64,000 nucleotides of DNA from Rhytidiadelphus loreus (lineage: Eukaryota > Streptophyta > Bryopsida > Hypnales > Hylocomiaceae), in the NCBI GenBank assembly GCA_947034895.1, contig OX344763.1:34285025-34349024 (forward strand), written 5' to 3'. Shown here one piece after another: positions 22,339-34,467 of this stretch (position 1 is its first letter; each line of letters begins with the position of its first letter). The notes below the pieces were generated by a model that did not search any database, had not been told where the DNA came from, and saw only the letters and a program-made list of their open reading frames with translations. A program made the translations under genes and the position numbers.

Positions 22339-25300
22339 TCACAGGGTAAGAATTTCGACTCCTGATTCTGTAATTAAGAGACTATGTTCAAATTGTGCCG
22401 ATAAACCACCATCTTCTGTCACACACGTCCAGTCGTCACTCCACATCACGTCCCTTATGCTTCCTTGTGTCAACATCGGCTCTGCGTAGCACGACACACT
22501 TTGATTATCAGTTCGTGTGTTAATGGTCAAAAAACGAGATCATAATGCACAGGAAATTAAGGATACCAATGAAATCTTGCATAGAATAAGCATAGCGTAC
22601 TGAACCAGGAAAAAGCAGTGCCCAACCAACACGACCGATTCAAAAGGAGAATGCAAGATGGTAGCAGCGCAGCTGAGTTTCTGAATCTGGGAAAAGCAAC
22701 TTACCAATAGTGAATGTCTGCCCAACTACCATCCGTCCAGGTTGATTGTTACCTATTAACATATATAAGTAATGAGATCAGCATGAAATCAACCATCAGG
22801 AATGTCCTCGTGAGGTAACAACACCGCAAGGCATTCTTTAAGAGGATGTTGACAGGGGAACGTTCGCATTCAATTCAAACTCATTCCATACAGTTTTTTC
22901 TCATAACAGCTCAATCCAATACATCAATATCAGGATGAAACACCGGTATTTACTGACAGTAGGAAAATTTGAGCAGTCACGAGTGACAGCAATCTTAGGC
23001 AGGAAGAAAACTGTAGAAGGGAATTAAAGAAACTTACGATTATGCACGATGGAGGGAGCAGAATGGAAAACTTGTCCAACACCGTGACCTACGAAGTGTT
23101 CTACAACACCATAGCCGTACTTGTCTGCTACCTCACTGTCGTCAGCAAAGAAAGACATTAGCATCTCTGATGATAAGCCTTGTCAAAAAACACAATGTTC
23201 TTTAGATAGTGCTATAACCAAGTGTTGAGAAAAAAAAAATTGCAAGTAAAATTCTACCCGAAGGAAGTCACAACAGAGCAACTTACTTGATGGTCTTGCC
23301 GATTTTTTTGAATTCAACACCTGGCCCGCAGATGGAAATTGCTTTATCGAGAGATTCCCTCGTGACCTGACCATGCATGAACACCAACCATGAAGCCTTG
23401 AAATTTGCGAAAACGAGGAAAAAAATCAATCTTATTGTGCAACTAGCACAGCAACAGACCAGAAACTCTAGCGAATAAAGAACCGAGAAGGGTCATTACC
23501 GACCACAATGTTGGGTGCATAGCATTATCAACTAGTGCTAGCGGGAACTCTTTGCCTCCCACGAAAATAGAAATCCCAAGCCAGCACTTTGAGTGAGGTG
23601 TTACGGGCCAGCTGAATTAAAAACCCTTCCCAAGAATCCTGAGGGATATTCCATCCTCTGAAGAGCTTCATAGAGGGCCCAAGGGAGGAAATCTCTAGGT
23701 TATGGAATGCTATGTGGTGTTCGACGTGAACGCACAGGAAGCCCCAAGCTTGACACTGTTAAGAAAAAATAAAAAAATCCTGGCATTTCATAATTGAGAC
23801 AACAGATGCAATCAGGCGTAGTGACGATCACCCACCTCAACTAGCTGTTTAGCATCATCACTAACGTTGCCACAATAGAAAGTCTTAGAAGTGTCACCAT
23901 GGTAACCCTGGCCATTATGAACAAAGCACCGTTAGTATAGCTGAGAAAACTACACAACAATCACCAACACAAACATGGACATGTCTTTTATTACAGCTTC
24001 GTGTGCTTAATGAACACGAATGTCAATTCCACAAACCCAACTATAACTCAAAAGTCAGTAATCCTAAGACTTAAGAAACACCCACGCATCCTAAACATGA
24101 CACTCGTGGCCACACGTGAATAATTAGGTGTCAGCTGTAAAGTACAGGGAGCGTACATTTAAGAAGACCGTGACGTCAATATTGACGATGTCTCCATCCT
24201 GCATAATTCATTTCATCAATAGCCTTTCTAAAACATGACTAAAAATGCAGCATCCACCTTTGAAATCCAAAGGAAACGTAAGCCATTACAGTGATTGCTG
24301 GAATTCCAGACCCATATTCAACTGTGTTTGCAATTTCAAAGCTGTTTTACAGCATGTTACAAAAACTCTGGTAGCTATCTATGTCACACAACACATTACA
24401 ATCTCGCAGTGTCAACAGTCCCAGCGAAGTCTTGAATAAAGAGCAAAGAAAAGGACGAGAATCAACCTGAAGAGGACGAGAATCGGGAATGCCATGGCAG
24501 ATGCACTCATTCACAGAAGTACACACGCTCTTCGGAAAACCTCCGTAGCCAAGTGGAGAAGGGTACGCTCCGGCATCGATAATCATCTGATGCACAGCCC
24601 TGTCGATCTCATCCGTCGTCACACCTGGCTGTACCACAGCAGCTTACTGACTTTCAGATGACATTGAGGACAAGAGGTTGTATTGAACGGTACAAAATAA
24701 GAAAATCGTTAGGAATCTGACCCCGTCTCCTAATACCAGCAACGACTCATCTTTTCATACACTTAGTTGGCGTTCAATTAGCAGGCAAGATGTAAGTAAG
24801 ACTTGGCTAAATGTCTACAGCCACTCATCAATGAATGGGAATGGGTTTGTCTATTGTAACTTGTAGTGGACCAAAACCTCCCACTTTGAAATCACATAAG
24901 ACATTCATAAATGATGATAGAAATTTGATCTCAACAGATTCGGCTCTAGCACTCTACACAGCTCTATACTAATCTAATCAAAACCACACTTCTAGATATG
25001 ACAAAATGCGTGAATAGTGACCTATATCTAACCAGCAGTAAAGCTACAGTAGGAAACGAAAAACGCTGAATGAGTTCACGGAAAGGAGGTTACCTTCACT
25101 AGTGTTCCTGCAAAGTCGCGAACCTGCGCAGCAAGCTTCCCAGAAGCCCTCATGCGCTCAATTCCCTCGCCATCTTGGATTTGAAACTCATCAAGAAATG
25201 CAGGTGCTCTTCTGGACCCAACGTAAGGAGGACGAGTAATGAGCTTCGGAACGTCCAAGCGAGGGGACACTTTGCCGCGCTTCAGTCGGGGTCGCTGCGG

Positions 25301-26966
25301 TCCAGATTCGTCCACCTGTTTCTCCTGTTCCCCTAATCTGCATTCCAGTTGATCATTAGCCACTAAATGCCCAGAAGGCCCCGTGGGGACTTCTCATGTC
25401 GCAAAACTCAAATTCAGTACAACATAATGACAATTGCAGCCACGGACTTCTATCACAATCGAGAAACACTCAAAAAAAGTTTAAAGCTTAAACTTTCACA
25501 TTCAAATTGCTTTGAAACAATGTCAAAAGTTGGTAATCAAGTCAACTGCCAAAAATGTTTAGAAAGTTATATTGCACAACGTTAACCCCTAAGAGAGGCG
25601 GCATCCATTGTCTGGAATATGAATGTACATCATCCGTTTCTTAGGGAAAAAATTCCAACCCCTACGAAGCAAGTTCAAGCAGCTGCATAAAAAAGGTTAA
25701 CCCATCTGAAAGCAAAATTCATTCGAAGTCTAGAGTATTTATTGTGGCAAAACGGGCAAGCTTAGAGATCTATGTGAGATCATCACAATCCATAATATAA
25801 TTGTTCTTTTATATATAATGATTGTTGGCAACAGAAACCTGTTTTCCTCTAGACTCCTCGCACTGCCAGGTGACGAGCTAAACCATCTTTTCTGATCCTC
25901 GAGCTTCTTCTTTGACCACACAGGAGGCAGAGGCCACAAGGCACGTAATGTCTTGCAAGCAAATTCATTACCATCTTTCCTGCAAAGCCCTTCTGAACCC
26001 AAATTACAGGGTTGTCTCAGATTAGGCCTGCTCGCGTATTCAGGAATTACAATTAAATGAGTGTCCATGAGTCACCTTGAGAGTGTAGAATGATCACATG
26101 TTGCCCTAATTGGGACCCCATTACGACCCCATTACGAATTCTACTACCGTAAGGTTGATAGCGCATACCTTTTGTTCATGAAAAGCTCAGCGAAGCCGGA
26201 CCTTTTCCTGGCCAGAATCAGAAGAGGTCCTGGCTTTCGAGTTCGACAACCTGTGTCCCACAATTCCGTTCAGCTACCATCAATAACTTGTCATGAATCA
26301 CGCAACCTAGTAAAAAAAACCCAAGTCCCATACGAAAGCCAAACCAGAAGCAGGGATCGCATCCTCGTAATTGGCACAAGATATTGCGATAAAATTACAG
26401 AATTCTACAACCTGTGCTCCTCAATTCCGTCCGCTGCCATCAAAACCACGCAATCTTCAAAACCCTATTCCCATGCGAAGGCTACACTGAACCAGAGCAG
26501 AAGCAGGGTTCACATTCTCGTAATTGGCACAAGATATTGCGATAAAATTTCAGAATTCTACAACCTGTGTCCCCCAATTCCGTCGGCTACCATCAAAATC
26601 ATGCAATTCTGAAAACCCAATTCCCGTGTGAAAGCTCCACTGAAGCCAAACACGAGCAGGGTGGCCATTCGCGGACTTAGCGCAAGATATTGCCATCAAT
26701 TACAAAATTTCTCCTGCATCTCTTGCATGAAAGCCGTAATGGGGCAACGAGTGGGTCTGCAGTATTTCACCTTCCAATTGGAACCCTAATGCTGAGAATC
26801 GCGAGTCCAGAGTCATGAACTGGCGCAAGGTTCGTCCAGAGGGTCCCCAGAAGGAGGACGCCAAGCGAGGGGAGGTGCCCATGGCTCCTGCCACTGCTCG
26901 CATGGGCGCCATGGCGACAAGCAAATGCCAACTCCAGCAAAGTGTAATTGCCTTCTCGCACTTCAC
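22339..26966 (-). CDS. Methionine aminopeptidase type I, organelle-targeted (MAP1B/C/D-like)
   Basis: Ten exons in transcript order: 26771-26966, 25839-25992, 25094-25337, 24467-24628, 24157-24198, 23836-23907, 23287-23366, 23038-23135, 22705-22752, 22339-22481. Phases agree and the total of 1239 nt gives 412 residues. The peptidase fold shows all five metal ligands: Asp260 (VNIDV), Asp271 (YHGD), His334 (VGHGVG), Glu366 (FTIEP) and Glu397 (QFEHS). PPYVGS and [14 protein letters not shown] are typical of plant organellar MAP1 forms. The first ~110 residues are Arg/Ser/Ala-rich and non-conserved, as in a transit peptide. The enzyme removes initiator Met from nascent chains, here probably in chloroplast or mitochondria. 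The start at 26966 is the longest choice; Met at 26912 (MAPMRAVAG) is equally plausible. The first two exons rest on phase and consensus alone. Confidence 0.92.
24760..25030 (+). repeat. Dispersed repeat R2 inside a MAP intron
   Basis: The stretch from about gacttggctaaatgtctac through cctcccacttt, cataagacattcata and gacaaaatgc aligns, with gaps, to about 58150-58380, an intron of the sterol glucosyltransferase. Both host genes are on the minus strand, so the repeat has the same orientation relative to transcription. No terminal repeats identified. Confidence 0.6.
26190..26770. repeat. Tandem array, ~153-bp unit, filling the first MAP intron
   Basis: The marker ttggcacaagatattgcgat recurs at 26371, 26524 and, altered, about 26678, a spacing of 153-154 bases. 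The marker ctacaacctgtg...caattccgt recurs in step with it, and a weaker fourth unit lies at about 26225-26330. The array runs through most of the intron (25993-26770) and reaches nearly to the exon 1 donor. Units differ by perhaps 15-25 percent. Confidence 0.85.
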
Positions 26967-28005
26967 AACGCCTTGCGCTCAGGCTTTCGTGAGAGGGATA
27001 TGCACTGGGGTTGGGGAGGGGATCTCAAATGTACACCAATCGAAGATTTACGATATCGTACACAGTGACTACCGTATCCCCGCCCAAAGAGACTCCCCGA
27101 CTCCCCGCCTGAAAAATTCCCACCGTCGGATGCCAGGAGAATTTTTTTTCCAATGCCGTCGATGTGTTGTATCAAGAAGAAACGTTGACCGTTGATCTGA
27201 CCTGCGCTGAGGGACGATCTCGGCCGTCTAGCGTTAGCTCTTCCTCGTTAGTTTAGACACGTCAGGGTTTAACGTCAGGGTTTAGAGTTTTCCTTGTAAG
27301 CTGCTGCGCGACTTTAGTTTGAGACACTCGTTCTTTTATGTGGAAGTGAGATTTTGGACGAGGATCAAGCTGCATTATGAGAAAATGAGGCGTGCTTAGT
27401 GGTTTTGTTTGATTGCTGCGATCGAGGTTAGTTTCTTGGTGTATTTCTTTGAGTTGGGGGCGCCAACGTTCCCGGGGCTGATCTTGAGTGAATTCGGTTG
27501 AAGATTGTTGTTTCAGGTTTGCTACGAACTACACAGGTGCAAACCGCAAACCAATTCAGAGAATTTTGCCTTCATGTGAAGTATGCAAGCACTTAGGCAT
27601 TAGGGTTTTCAAATCAGCAATGCTGGAATGAGGAAGTTTAACTTGGGGGGGTGGGGTGTCCTTGTAGTGATTCTTAACAGAACTTTCCAATGGTGAGAGG
27701 AATAGGTGCCGTTGATAACGATGGCAGAGTTTGGAAAATTAGCTGAGCTACATTACTGAGTTTGGGGTCGATTGACTGAGAGACTGAAGAGCTCGTTTTG
27801 TCAAATGAATTTTAGGGTTTCTGCAATTTGTCACTATTGGAAGTTTCATAGTGGAAATGCTGGGGTGTACAATGTTGAGTTTGATTCAAATGTTTTTCCT
27901 CCAATGAAAAAATGACAGGTGTACCAAATTTGTAATTGATGTTCACTATGCACTCAAATATACTAACTGTTTCCTGTATTGAGTCTAGAAGGAAAAGCGG
28001 CCAAG
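26967..28005. promoter_or_regulatory. Divergent promoter region with two telo-boxes
   Basis: The start codons of the minus-strand peptidase and the plus-strand nucleostemin-like gene are about 1.04 kb apart. TTAGGGTTT, the reverse complement of the plant telo-box AAACCCTAA, occurs at 27600-27608 and 27812-27820, upstream of the GTPase ATG. Telo-boxes are known to be enriched upstream of plant ribosome-biogenesis and translation genes. Gtcagggttta appears twice near 27262 and 27276. A leader intron (donor near 27427, acceptor near 27516) is possible but unproven. Confidence 0.5.
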
Positions 28006-31000
28006 ATGGTGAACAAGCAAAATACAAGTAAGGATTTTCGTTGTGTATTTTTCTGGTTTCAAAAGAGTTTTGCAGTACTTTCTCAGTTGCAGTGGCGTTT
28101 TTTTTTAATTTCTTAGGACTCGAATTGGCGCTGAAAATAAGCATATTTCCATGATGAAGAAGAACAAAATTCGCCTGCAATTGTAGTCTTTTCTGTTTCT
28201 AAAGAAATTTGCGGTGGTTTTGTTAGTGCCCATGCGATTTTTTGACTTCGTTGGATTGGATTTGGTGCAGAGAGTAAGTCTAAGCGTGTCACCATGAAGA
28301 AAAAGAACAAAATTCTGAAGAAAGTGAAGTTGCACTGCGAAAAGAAGGCAAAGGAAGCGCGCAAGTTAGCTCACACCAAGCCGAAAGCCAAGAATGAGAA
28401 TGAGTCCGAAACTTTTCAGGAGGAGCAAGTTGCCGCGATGGAAGCCCGGCGTACTCGCGCCATTGAACTTTTTGAGCAGAACAGAGCGGTGAAAAAAGAG
28501 AAGGTAGGCTCAAATTGCGTGCATTGTGCAACTTTTTTGAAGGTTCATTCTATTTATTACATTATTTATTTCAAATACTGCTAGAAGCCCTAACTATATG
28601 TGACATTTTTGCACCTTTTTTATTTTTTTGTTTGGCGATTGCTGGGAGAAGAAGGGAGTGTCTTCTTCCCCTTTACGTCTTAAAAGCAAATTGTATTCCA
28701 GGAGAAAAATTGCGATATAAAGCAATTAGTGCATCTCGCAGTACAGTAATTGAAGTAAACGTTGCGAAGTACAGAGGGGTCAATCGTTTCAGGATCAGTT
28801 TAGCTGCTGTTGAGAGCGTGCGGTGCAGGGTCTAAGTTTTGGTCTGTTTTTGATATGGATATTTTTGCCAAGGCTGCTGCGAAGCGGAAGTTTGGCCTGC
28901 CGGACGATGAAGGTGATGCTGACCTTAGGCAGCTTGCCGACAATGCTTCTAGAAGGACTTCTGAATTCGAAAGGTCAAAGAAGCAAAAAATTGAAATTGT
29001 TGGTCCGCAAGGTTTATAACTCCTCTACTCTCCTTTATTATGCAATAATATCTGACGAAGTTGTTGCTATATTGACATATCTATTCGTGGCTAAGTGTCT
29101 GATTCGCCGTATATTTAGAAATCACATTTATTTTCTGATATATTCGTTTTAAGATCTTTTAGGGTTAGGTTTATATTTTCTTTTAAAATGTGAACGTGTT
29201 TTTTGCAGAGAATTCTAGAAGGGCATTTTACAAGGAGTTCATGAAAGTGGTGGAAGCATCAGATGTTATCATTCAGGTGTTGGATGCTAGGGATCCTCTT
29301 GGTAGCCGTTGTGTGGACGTTAAACGTATGGTTCACAAAGCAGGGGGTCTCAAGCGTATCGTTCTTCTTCTTAACAAGATTAGTAAGTGTCTCAATTAAT
29401 GCATCTTGAATCCTTCAGATATCTAGTCCATTCTCCCGCAAATTTTGAAATGTCACTAAGTCAATGAATGCTTTCCAGATCTTGTACCTAGAGAAGTGGC
29501 GGAACAGTGGTTAAAGTATCTTAGGGAGGAGCTACCAGCAGTTGCATTCAAGTGTAATACACAGCAGCAACGAACAAATTTGGGAAGGAAGTCATTTGCT
29601 AAGGCCACCGAGAATGTTGACGTTTTGCAAGGCAGCGACTGCCTTGGTGCAGAGACACTTTTGCAGCTTTTAAAAAACTACTCGAGAAATCAGAAGGTAT
29701 TTACACTGTATTTCATGTACGTAGATCAGTTCTCAGAAATGCTAAACCTCCCAGTCTTCTGTCCTCGACAAATACTGTTGTGTGTTTGTGTACGTTTGGA
29801 GACATGGAACTCGTCGTGCTCATTGTGTGCGTAATTTTTTGCACAGATGAAAACAGCAATCACAGTCGGTGTGGTAGGGTTCCCAAATGTTGGAAAAAGT
29901 AGTCTTATCAACAGTTTAAAGAGAACACGTGCCGCCAATGTGGGTTCAACACCTGGTGTTACCAAGGCGATGCAGGAGATTCACTTAGATAAAAATGTAA
30001 AGCTACTTGATTGTCCTGGAATAGTATTCGCAGCTTCAGGCGATAATGAAGCATCTGCCACATTACGAAACTGCACCAAAATCGAAAAGCTTGCAGACCC
30101 TGCAACTCCAGGTAAACTAGTACAGATGTGAAGCGACATTGCGCTTAACTGTTGGTCAGATCTGGTAGTTTTTGATGAGAAACAAGTAAAGTTTGTGATT
30201 CTTCTGGTGTGACTCTGGAGTTGCTGGAATGACCAATTTTATGTAATTCTACGTAGTTTCGGAGAGCATCAATGTTCGTTTCACTAGCATATGATTTATC
30301 TATCTCAACAGTGCAGGAAATATTGCGACTGTGTCCTGCTGATAAGTTGGTATCTATTTACAAGATCAACACCTTCAGCGATGTGGATGAGTTTTTGATG
30401 AATGTCGCGATGGTTCGTGGAAAGTTGAAGAAAGGAGGTGTGGTGGATAGTGAAGCAGCAGCCCGCATTGTACTTCATGATTGGAACGAAGGTGAGCCTG
30501 GAGCACCCTGATTTGATTACCAAAAACGCCATTATATTCATTGGAGCCTGCTTTACAAACAGGGACCAAGAAATGAAGTGAGATTTTCTTTGATGCGTCT
30601 TGAGAGATATATGAGTGTAGGAATGATGTCAGTAAAGGTCTGTTCTGTAAGCTTGTGCTCGGAGAAAGTGGACAACACTTAGTTTGTCTCCTTTTACTAT
30701 TGTTTAAGCTCATTCGTGCTTGGGGCGTGTGGTTTTATGAACATGAGCTTTCGTATTTTGTTGTCTTTTAACATTTGGCACAAATTCTCAGGAAAAATAC
30801 CATACTTTACAACACCGCCTGCGCGAGAAGTAAGCGAGCACGCAGAGTTTGGAGCAATTGTATCAGATTGGGGCAAGGAGTTTGACGTGGAGACTGTGTT
30901 TCAGAACGAAGCCACTGCTGTTATTGCTGGTCTCCCTTCGTTGGCGAACACTACACATGTCCAAATGTCGTCAAGTGCTCTTCTTACAATGGACGATTCT

Positions 31001-31514
31001 TTGGTACAGTCTTAATCCATGAACGCAGAGTCAGCACTGTGGTTGGTGTACCTGATTTTTTGGTGCTGTATTTTCAAAGAGTTTCCGGTTCTAAGTTGAA
31101 GCAGCCTTGCAGTTTTAGCATATTTCCTTTTCTAAGTTGTTCTTGCACTGAGAGGTGTCTTAATAATTTGTACAGACCATGGAAGAAGAGAACAGTGATG
31201 AAGAGCAGGAGGACGATGGAGAAGATATGGATGAGGGTCCCAGTCTGATGGACACAACTGAAGGAGCTGTGAAACGGGGTAGAACTTATTTGAATCAGAA
31301 CGCGAGACTTTATGATGCAGAAGGCATTCAAAATCCGCACTCCAAACGAGCACAGAAGAAGCTGAAGAAGAAAGCTGCCAAGGCTGCTCCGGCTTTGAGT
31401 GACGATTCAAAAGCATCTGATGACGACGACTTCAGTACAGATTACATCGAAGACAAATCCACCGCAGACGATCCGGAAGATGATAATGAGGACGCAATGC
31501 AGGGCATCAACTAG
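28006..31514 (+). CDS. NSN1: Nucleostemin-like nucleolar GTPase (GNL3/NSN1 family)
   Basis: Nine exons: 28006-28027, 28271-28503, 28873-29011, 29209-29382, 29479-29696, 29847-30111, 30312-30491, 30792-31003, 31176-31514. All phases agree; 1782 nt give 593 residues. The N-terminus is Lys/Arg-rich (residues 1-85), as expected for nucleolar targeting. The GTPase is circularly permuted: G4 (NKIN, 187-190) precedes G1 (GFPNVGKSS, 273-281) and G3 (DCPG, 317-320). [18 protein letters not shown] is typical of YlqF/YawG GTPases. The C-terminus is acidic with basic patches. Family members act in pre-60S maturation and stem-cell maintenance. The oddity is Asn190 where the family has Asp (NKxD); the codon is split by an intron, and a G instead of A at 29382 would restore Asp. 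The exon 3 acceptor (TTTGCCAAG) is the weakest junction. Confidence 0.93.
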
Positions 31515-32638
31515 GTTCGTCCGACCAGTTATGCTGCGTTTTGGGTTTTCTATCCTCTATGTTTTAAGCTATGCCGGAAAGTAAGCTTAGCTTAACTCTG
31601 CTGTCCATGGAGTCATGGAGAAGATACATCATTTTCCTCGATACTTTTTTGGACACACTACTGTGTTCTAGTGTTTACGTGGTGGCTGTTGGTATGGAGT
31701 AAGGTCATATCAATAGAATACGCACAGTATCTTTTTAAGGTGCAGAGAATGGATACACTTGTTTCGGCTTAGATTAGGCCAGTTGTATGAGTCAACCACC
31801 AATTTCATTTAAATCTATTTTTGTGACCAATTCTGAGAGCCACGCTCCTCGACAAAGACGACTTGCTAGCTGAGCCTTGTAGAGTAATTAGGTGTATATT
31901 AGACAGAGAACCAATGTATTACTCATAGAGTATATGGGCTATGAGCACTGACCGGGCCAGGTCTGATTGACGGTACTCAATCACATCAGAGTCATCAAAG
32001 TCTGTTTCAGTTCCATTCATGATTCTTCTTTCAATTCTGGGTTGCGGAGGAAGTTCATGGTGTTATACAGCGAAGTCTCATTTTTATATTCTTGTGAAGC
32101 AGCCAAGATTTGACCACATCAAACGTATCAAATATTCCGGTGACTATTTCTCTGAAATCAACCATCTGAAGTGTAATCAAGGTGTGTATTACCCGAACTC
32201 ATGTATCACCGTGTTTGAATTACACTCGGGAATTTTATATGAAGATTTTTGCGAATGCTGCTTTATGAACATTCTATAAAATGTACTGGAAGAATTAGAA
32301 GTTCAATTTGTACGATGCCTGGTCTCTGTCATGTCATAGTCGCTTTTATGATGTGTGGCTATCTGGCCAACTGTATGTGTCTGCACAACGACTGTATCAT
32401 TTATTTATTTAGTTTGGTGATGCTGTACACGTCCAGTCTTGAATTGAACTTACTATCATTGAATTTCCCATCGACACAACTAGAGAATCAGTTTTGCAGG
32501 ATTTTAGAATATATAAGCCCCTGTCGTGTCTGTTCTTGAATTATCTTTTCCAGCGTTTGATACGTTCGGAGTAGTTTTTCAGGGAATTGGTCGCTCGTTA
32601 CTTAGCGTTTCTGTGTGCCTTTTTTCCAGGCTTCCTAA
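31515..32638. other. Intergenic between GTPase and BAHD genes
   Basis: Contains the 3' UTR of the GTPase gene and the promoter of the acyltransferase. No other gene is seen. The short frames here have no recognisable domain. Confidence 0.55.
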
Positions 32639-34467
32639 ATGGGTTCCGAACCGGAAGTTCTCGCAGACGGTAATTTAGTGTCACAAGACAGACTGCAGGG
32701 GAAGTCACTGGAGCATGTTCACACTTCCTTCATCAAACCTTCCACAGCGACACCATGCGAGAAAGAATGGTTACCTTTATCAAGTTTAGACTACTTGTGG
32801 GTTGCATATTACACTCCCATCCTGTGCAAGTTCGCACTCACGGGGGAGCACAATCTGGACGTGGTGCAACATTTGCGGGATACTTTGGCAGACGCGCTGG
32901 TGTTGTTCTACCCTCTCGCGGGAAGAGTAGTGACGAAGGACGGTCCTCCAAGGATCCATTGTAACGACGCGGGCGCTGTGTTCACAGAAGCAAGCGTGGA
33001 TGTGGAGTTGGCGGATCTCAGAGCCGACGATTTTCAGCCTCAACCCGTGCTCTCCGGATTGGCGGCTGCAGGATTGGGGGATTACCCTGTTCTTCCTCAG
33101 ATTGACACTGGCCTTCCAGCCCTGGTCATTCAGGTAAACATTCAACTGGACATTCTTTCCATTTTGCCACACTACAGTCCCTCAGCTGAAGACTAAAAAT
33201 AACGTAGGTTTTGTTACGTGAACAAATAGCTACGATATGAGTAGCTCTGTCCCTTTTGTAGCCCACCGCCTTTCCTACTCCAACTTCCTCACACTCGCTT
33301 TTGTCAGTGCAATGCCCTCCTCCCCTTTTAGTCCAGAGCCTGCTGGGTAGTACCACTAACTGCGTCATATGAACATAGGTAACAGCTGCTATAATTGTTG
33401 CTCCCTGTAGGTGGTAGGTTCCATGACGTCGACAAGTGACCATGACAGTCCCTTGCATGAATTTACATGAGCAAAATTTTTTTATCTTGTAGGTGACACG
33501 CTTCAAGTGTGGAGGTATGACGTTGGCGGTCAATTGGGCTCACGCAGTGGCGGATGGACGGGCTGGTTTCCACTTTATGAAATCCTGGTCGGAGCTTGCA
33601 CGAGGTTTGCAGGTTTCCCTGCTTCCTGATCATCGGCGTGAGCTTGTGAAGCCAGGAGATTCTTCTCGGTTTACGACTAGGGACCTTTTCAAGACATCGT
33701 CGGTACTCTCACCGGGTGCGCAAATCATCAAAAACTCGAACCTCGAAAGCTCAGAAGGAAACTTTAAATCGGAAGTGGGAAAGCAAGCCAAGATTGTACC
33801 CAAGACGTTGGAGTTCACAGGGGATGACATCTCTAAGCTGAAGCAGCTGGACTCGGATCAGCAACTATCGAGAGCAGATTGTCTCTCCACGCATTTATGG
33901 CGCTCCGTAGCTCGAGCTCGGAACCTGCAACATGGTTCTGCAGCTCGCCTTATCATTCTCGTGGAAGGGAGGAAGAAACTGTCTTTGCCACCAGGATACT
34001 TCGGCAACGCAATTAACCCCCTTTATGTCATCACCACGGTCAGTGAACTTCTGAACCGCCCCTTTGGATGCACTGCCAGGCTGGTTCATTCTGCTGTTAG
34101 ATCTATCACGACCGAATGTTTCCAGAATCTTGTTGATTTTATGCCGCTGGTGCTGCAACCTGGAAAGACGGATTTTTCCTTCGATGATTCGGCTTTTCCT
34201 GGCATGACTTCCATGGGGATTTCCTACCTGAACCACTTTCCTTTCTATGAGCTAGACTTTGGATTCGGTGTCCCTGCACTCTCGATTCGCAATACCTTGG
34301 CTGCTCGGGACGGCCTCCTCTTCGTTGTTCCAAGCTCCCGTGGCCGAGAGAATATGGTTGTCATGGCCAACATGGACTCGCATGTTATGAGTAGCTTTCT
34401 CTCAACGGTTAATGACATCCCGAGCAACAAGGACAATTGTCAAGTTGAAGTATGTGCATACAATTAA
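32639..34467 (+). CDS. BAHD-family acyltransferase (hydroxycinnamoyl-CoA transferase-like)
   Basis: Two exons, 32639-33133 and 33493-34467, joined in phase 0, give 489 residues. A TAA directly before the ATG fixes the start. The single intron follows CAG (Gln165) and precedes VTRFKCGG, the conserved Q-intron position of BAHD genes. The catalytic HXXXD motif is HAVAD, His182 and Asp186. The structural DFGWG motif appears as DFGFG (420-424), a Trp-to-Phe change. The N-terminal block LDYLWVAYYTPILCKF and FYPLAGRV are typical of the family. These soluble cytosolic enzymes transfer acyl groups from CoA thioesters to alcohols or amines, for example in cutin, phenolic or shikimate ester synthesis. 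Donor and acceptor cannot be told from sequence alone; ASFT/HHT- or HCT-like roles are both possible. Confidence 0.93.

Noticed and set aside
26172..26612. 146-residue plus-strand frame in the first MAP intron
   Set aside because: It is internally repetitive because it reads through the 153-bp tandem units. No start context, domain or homology.
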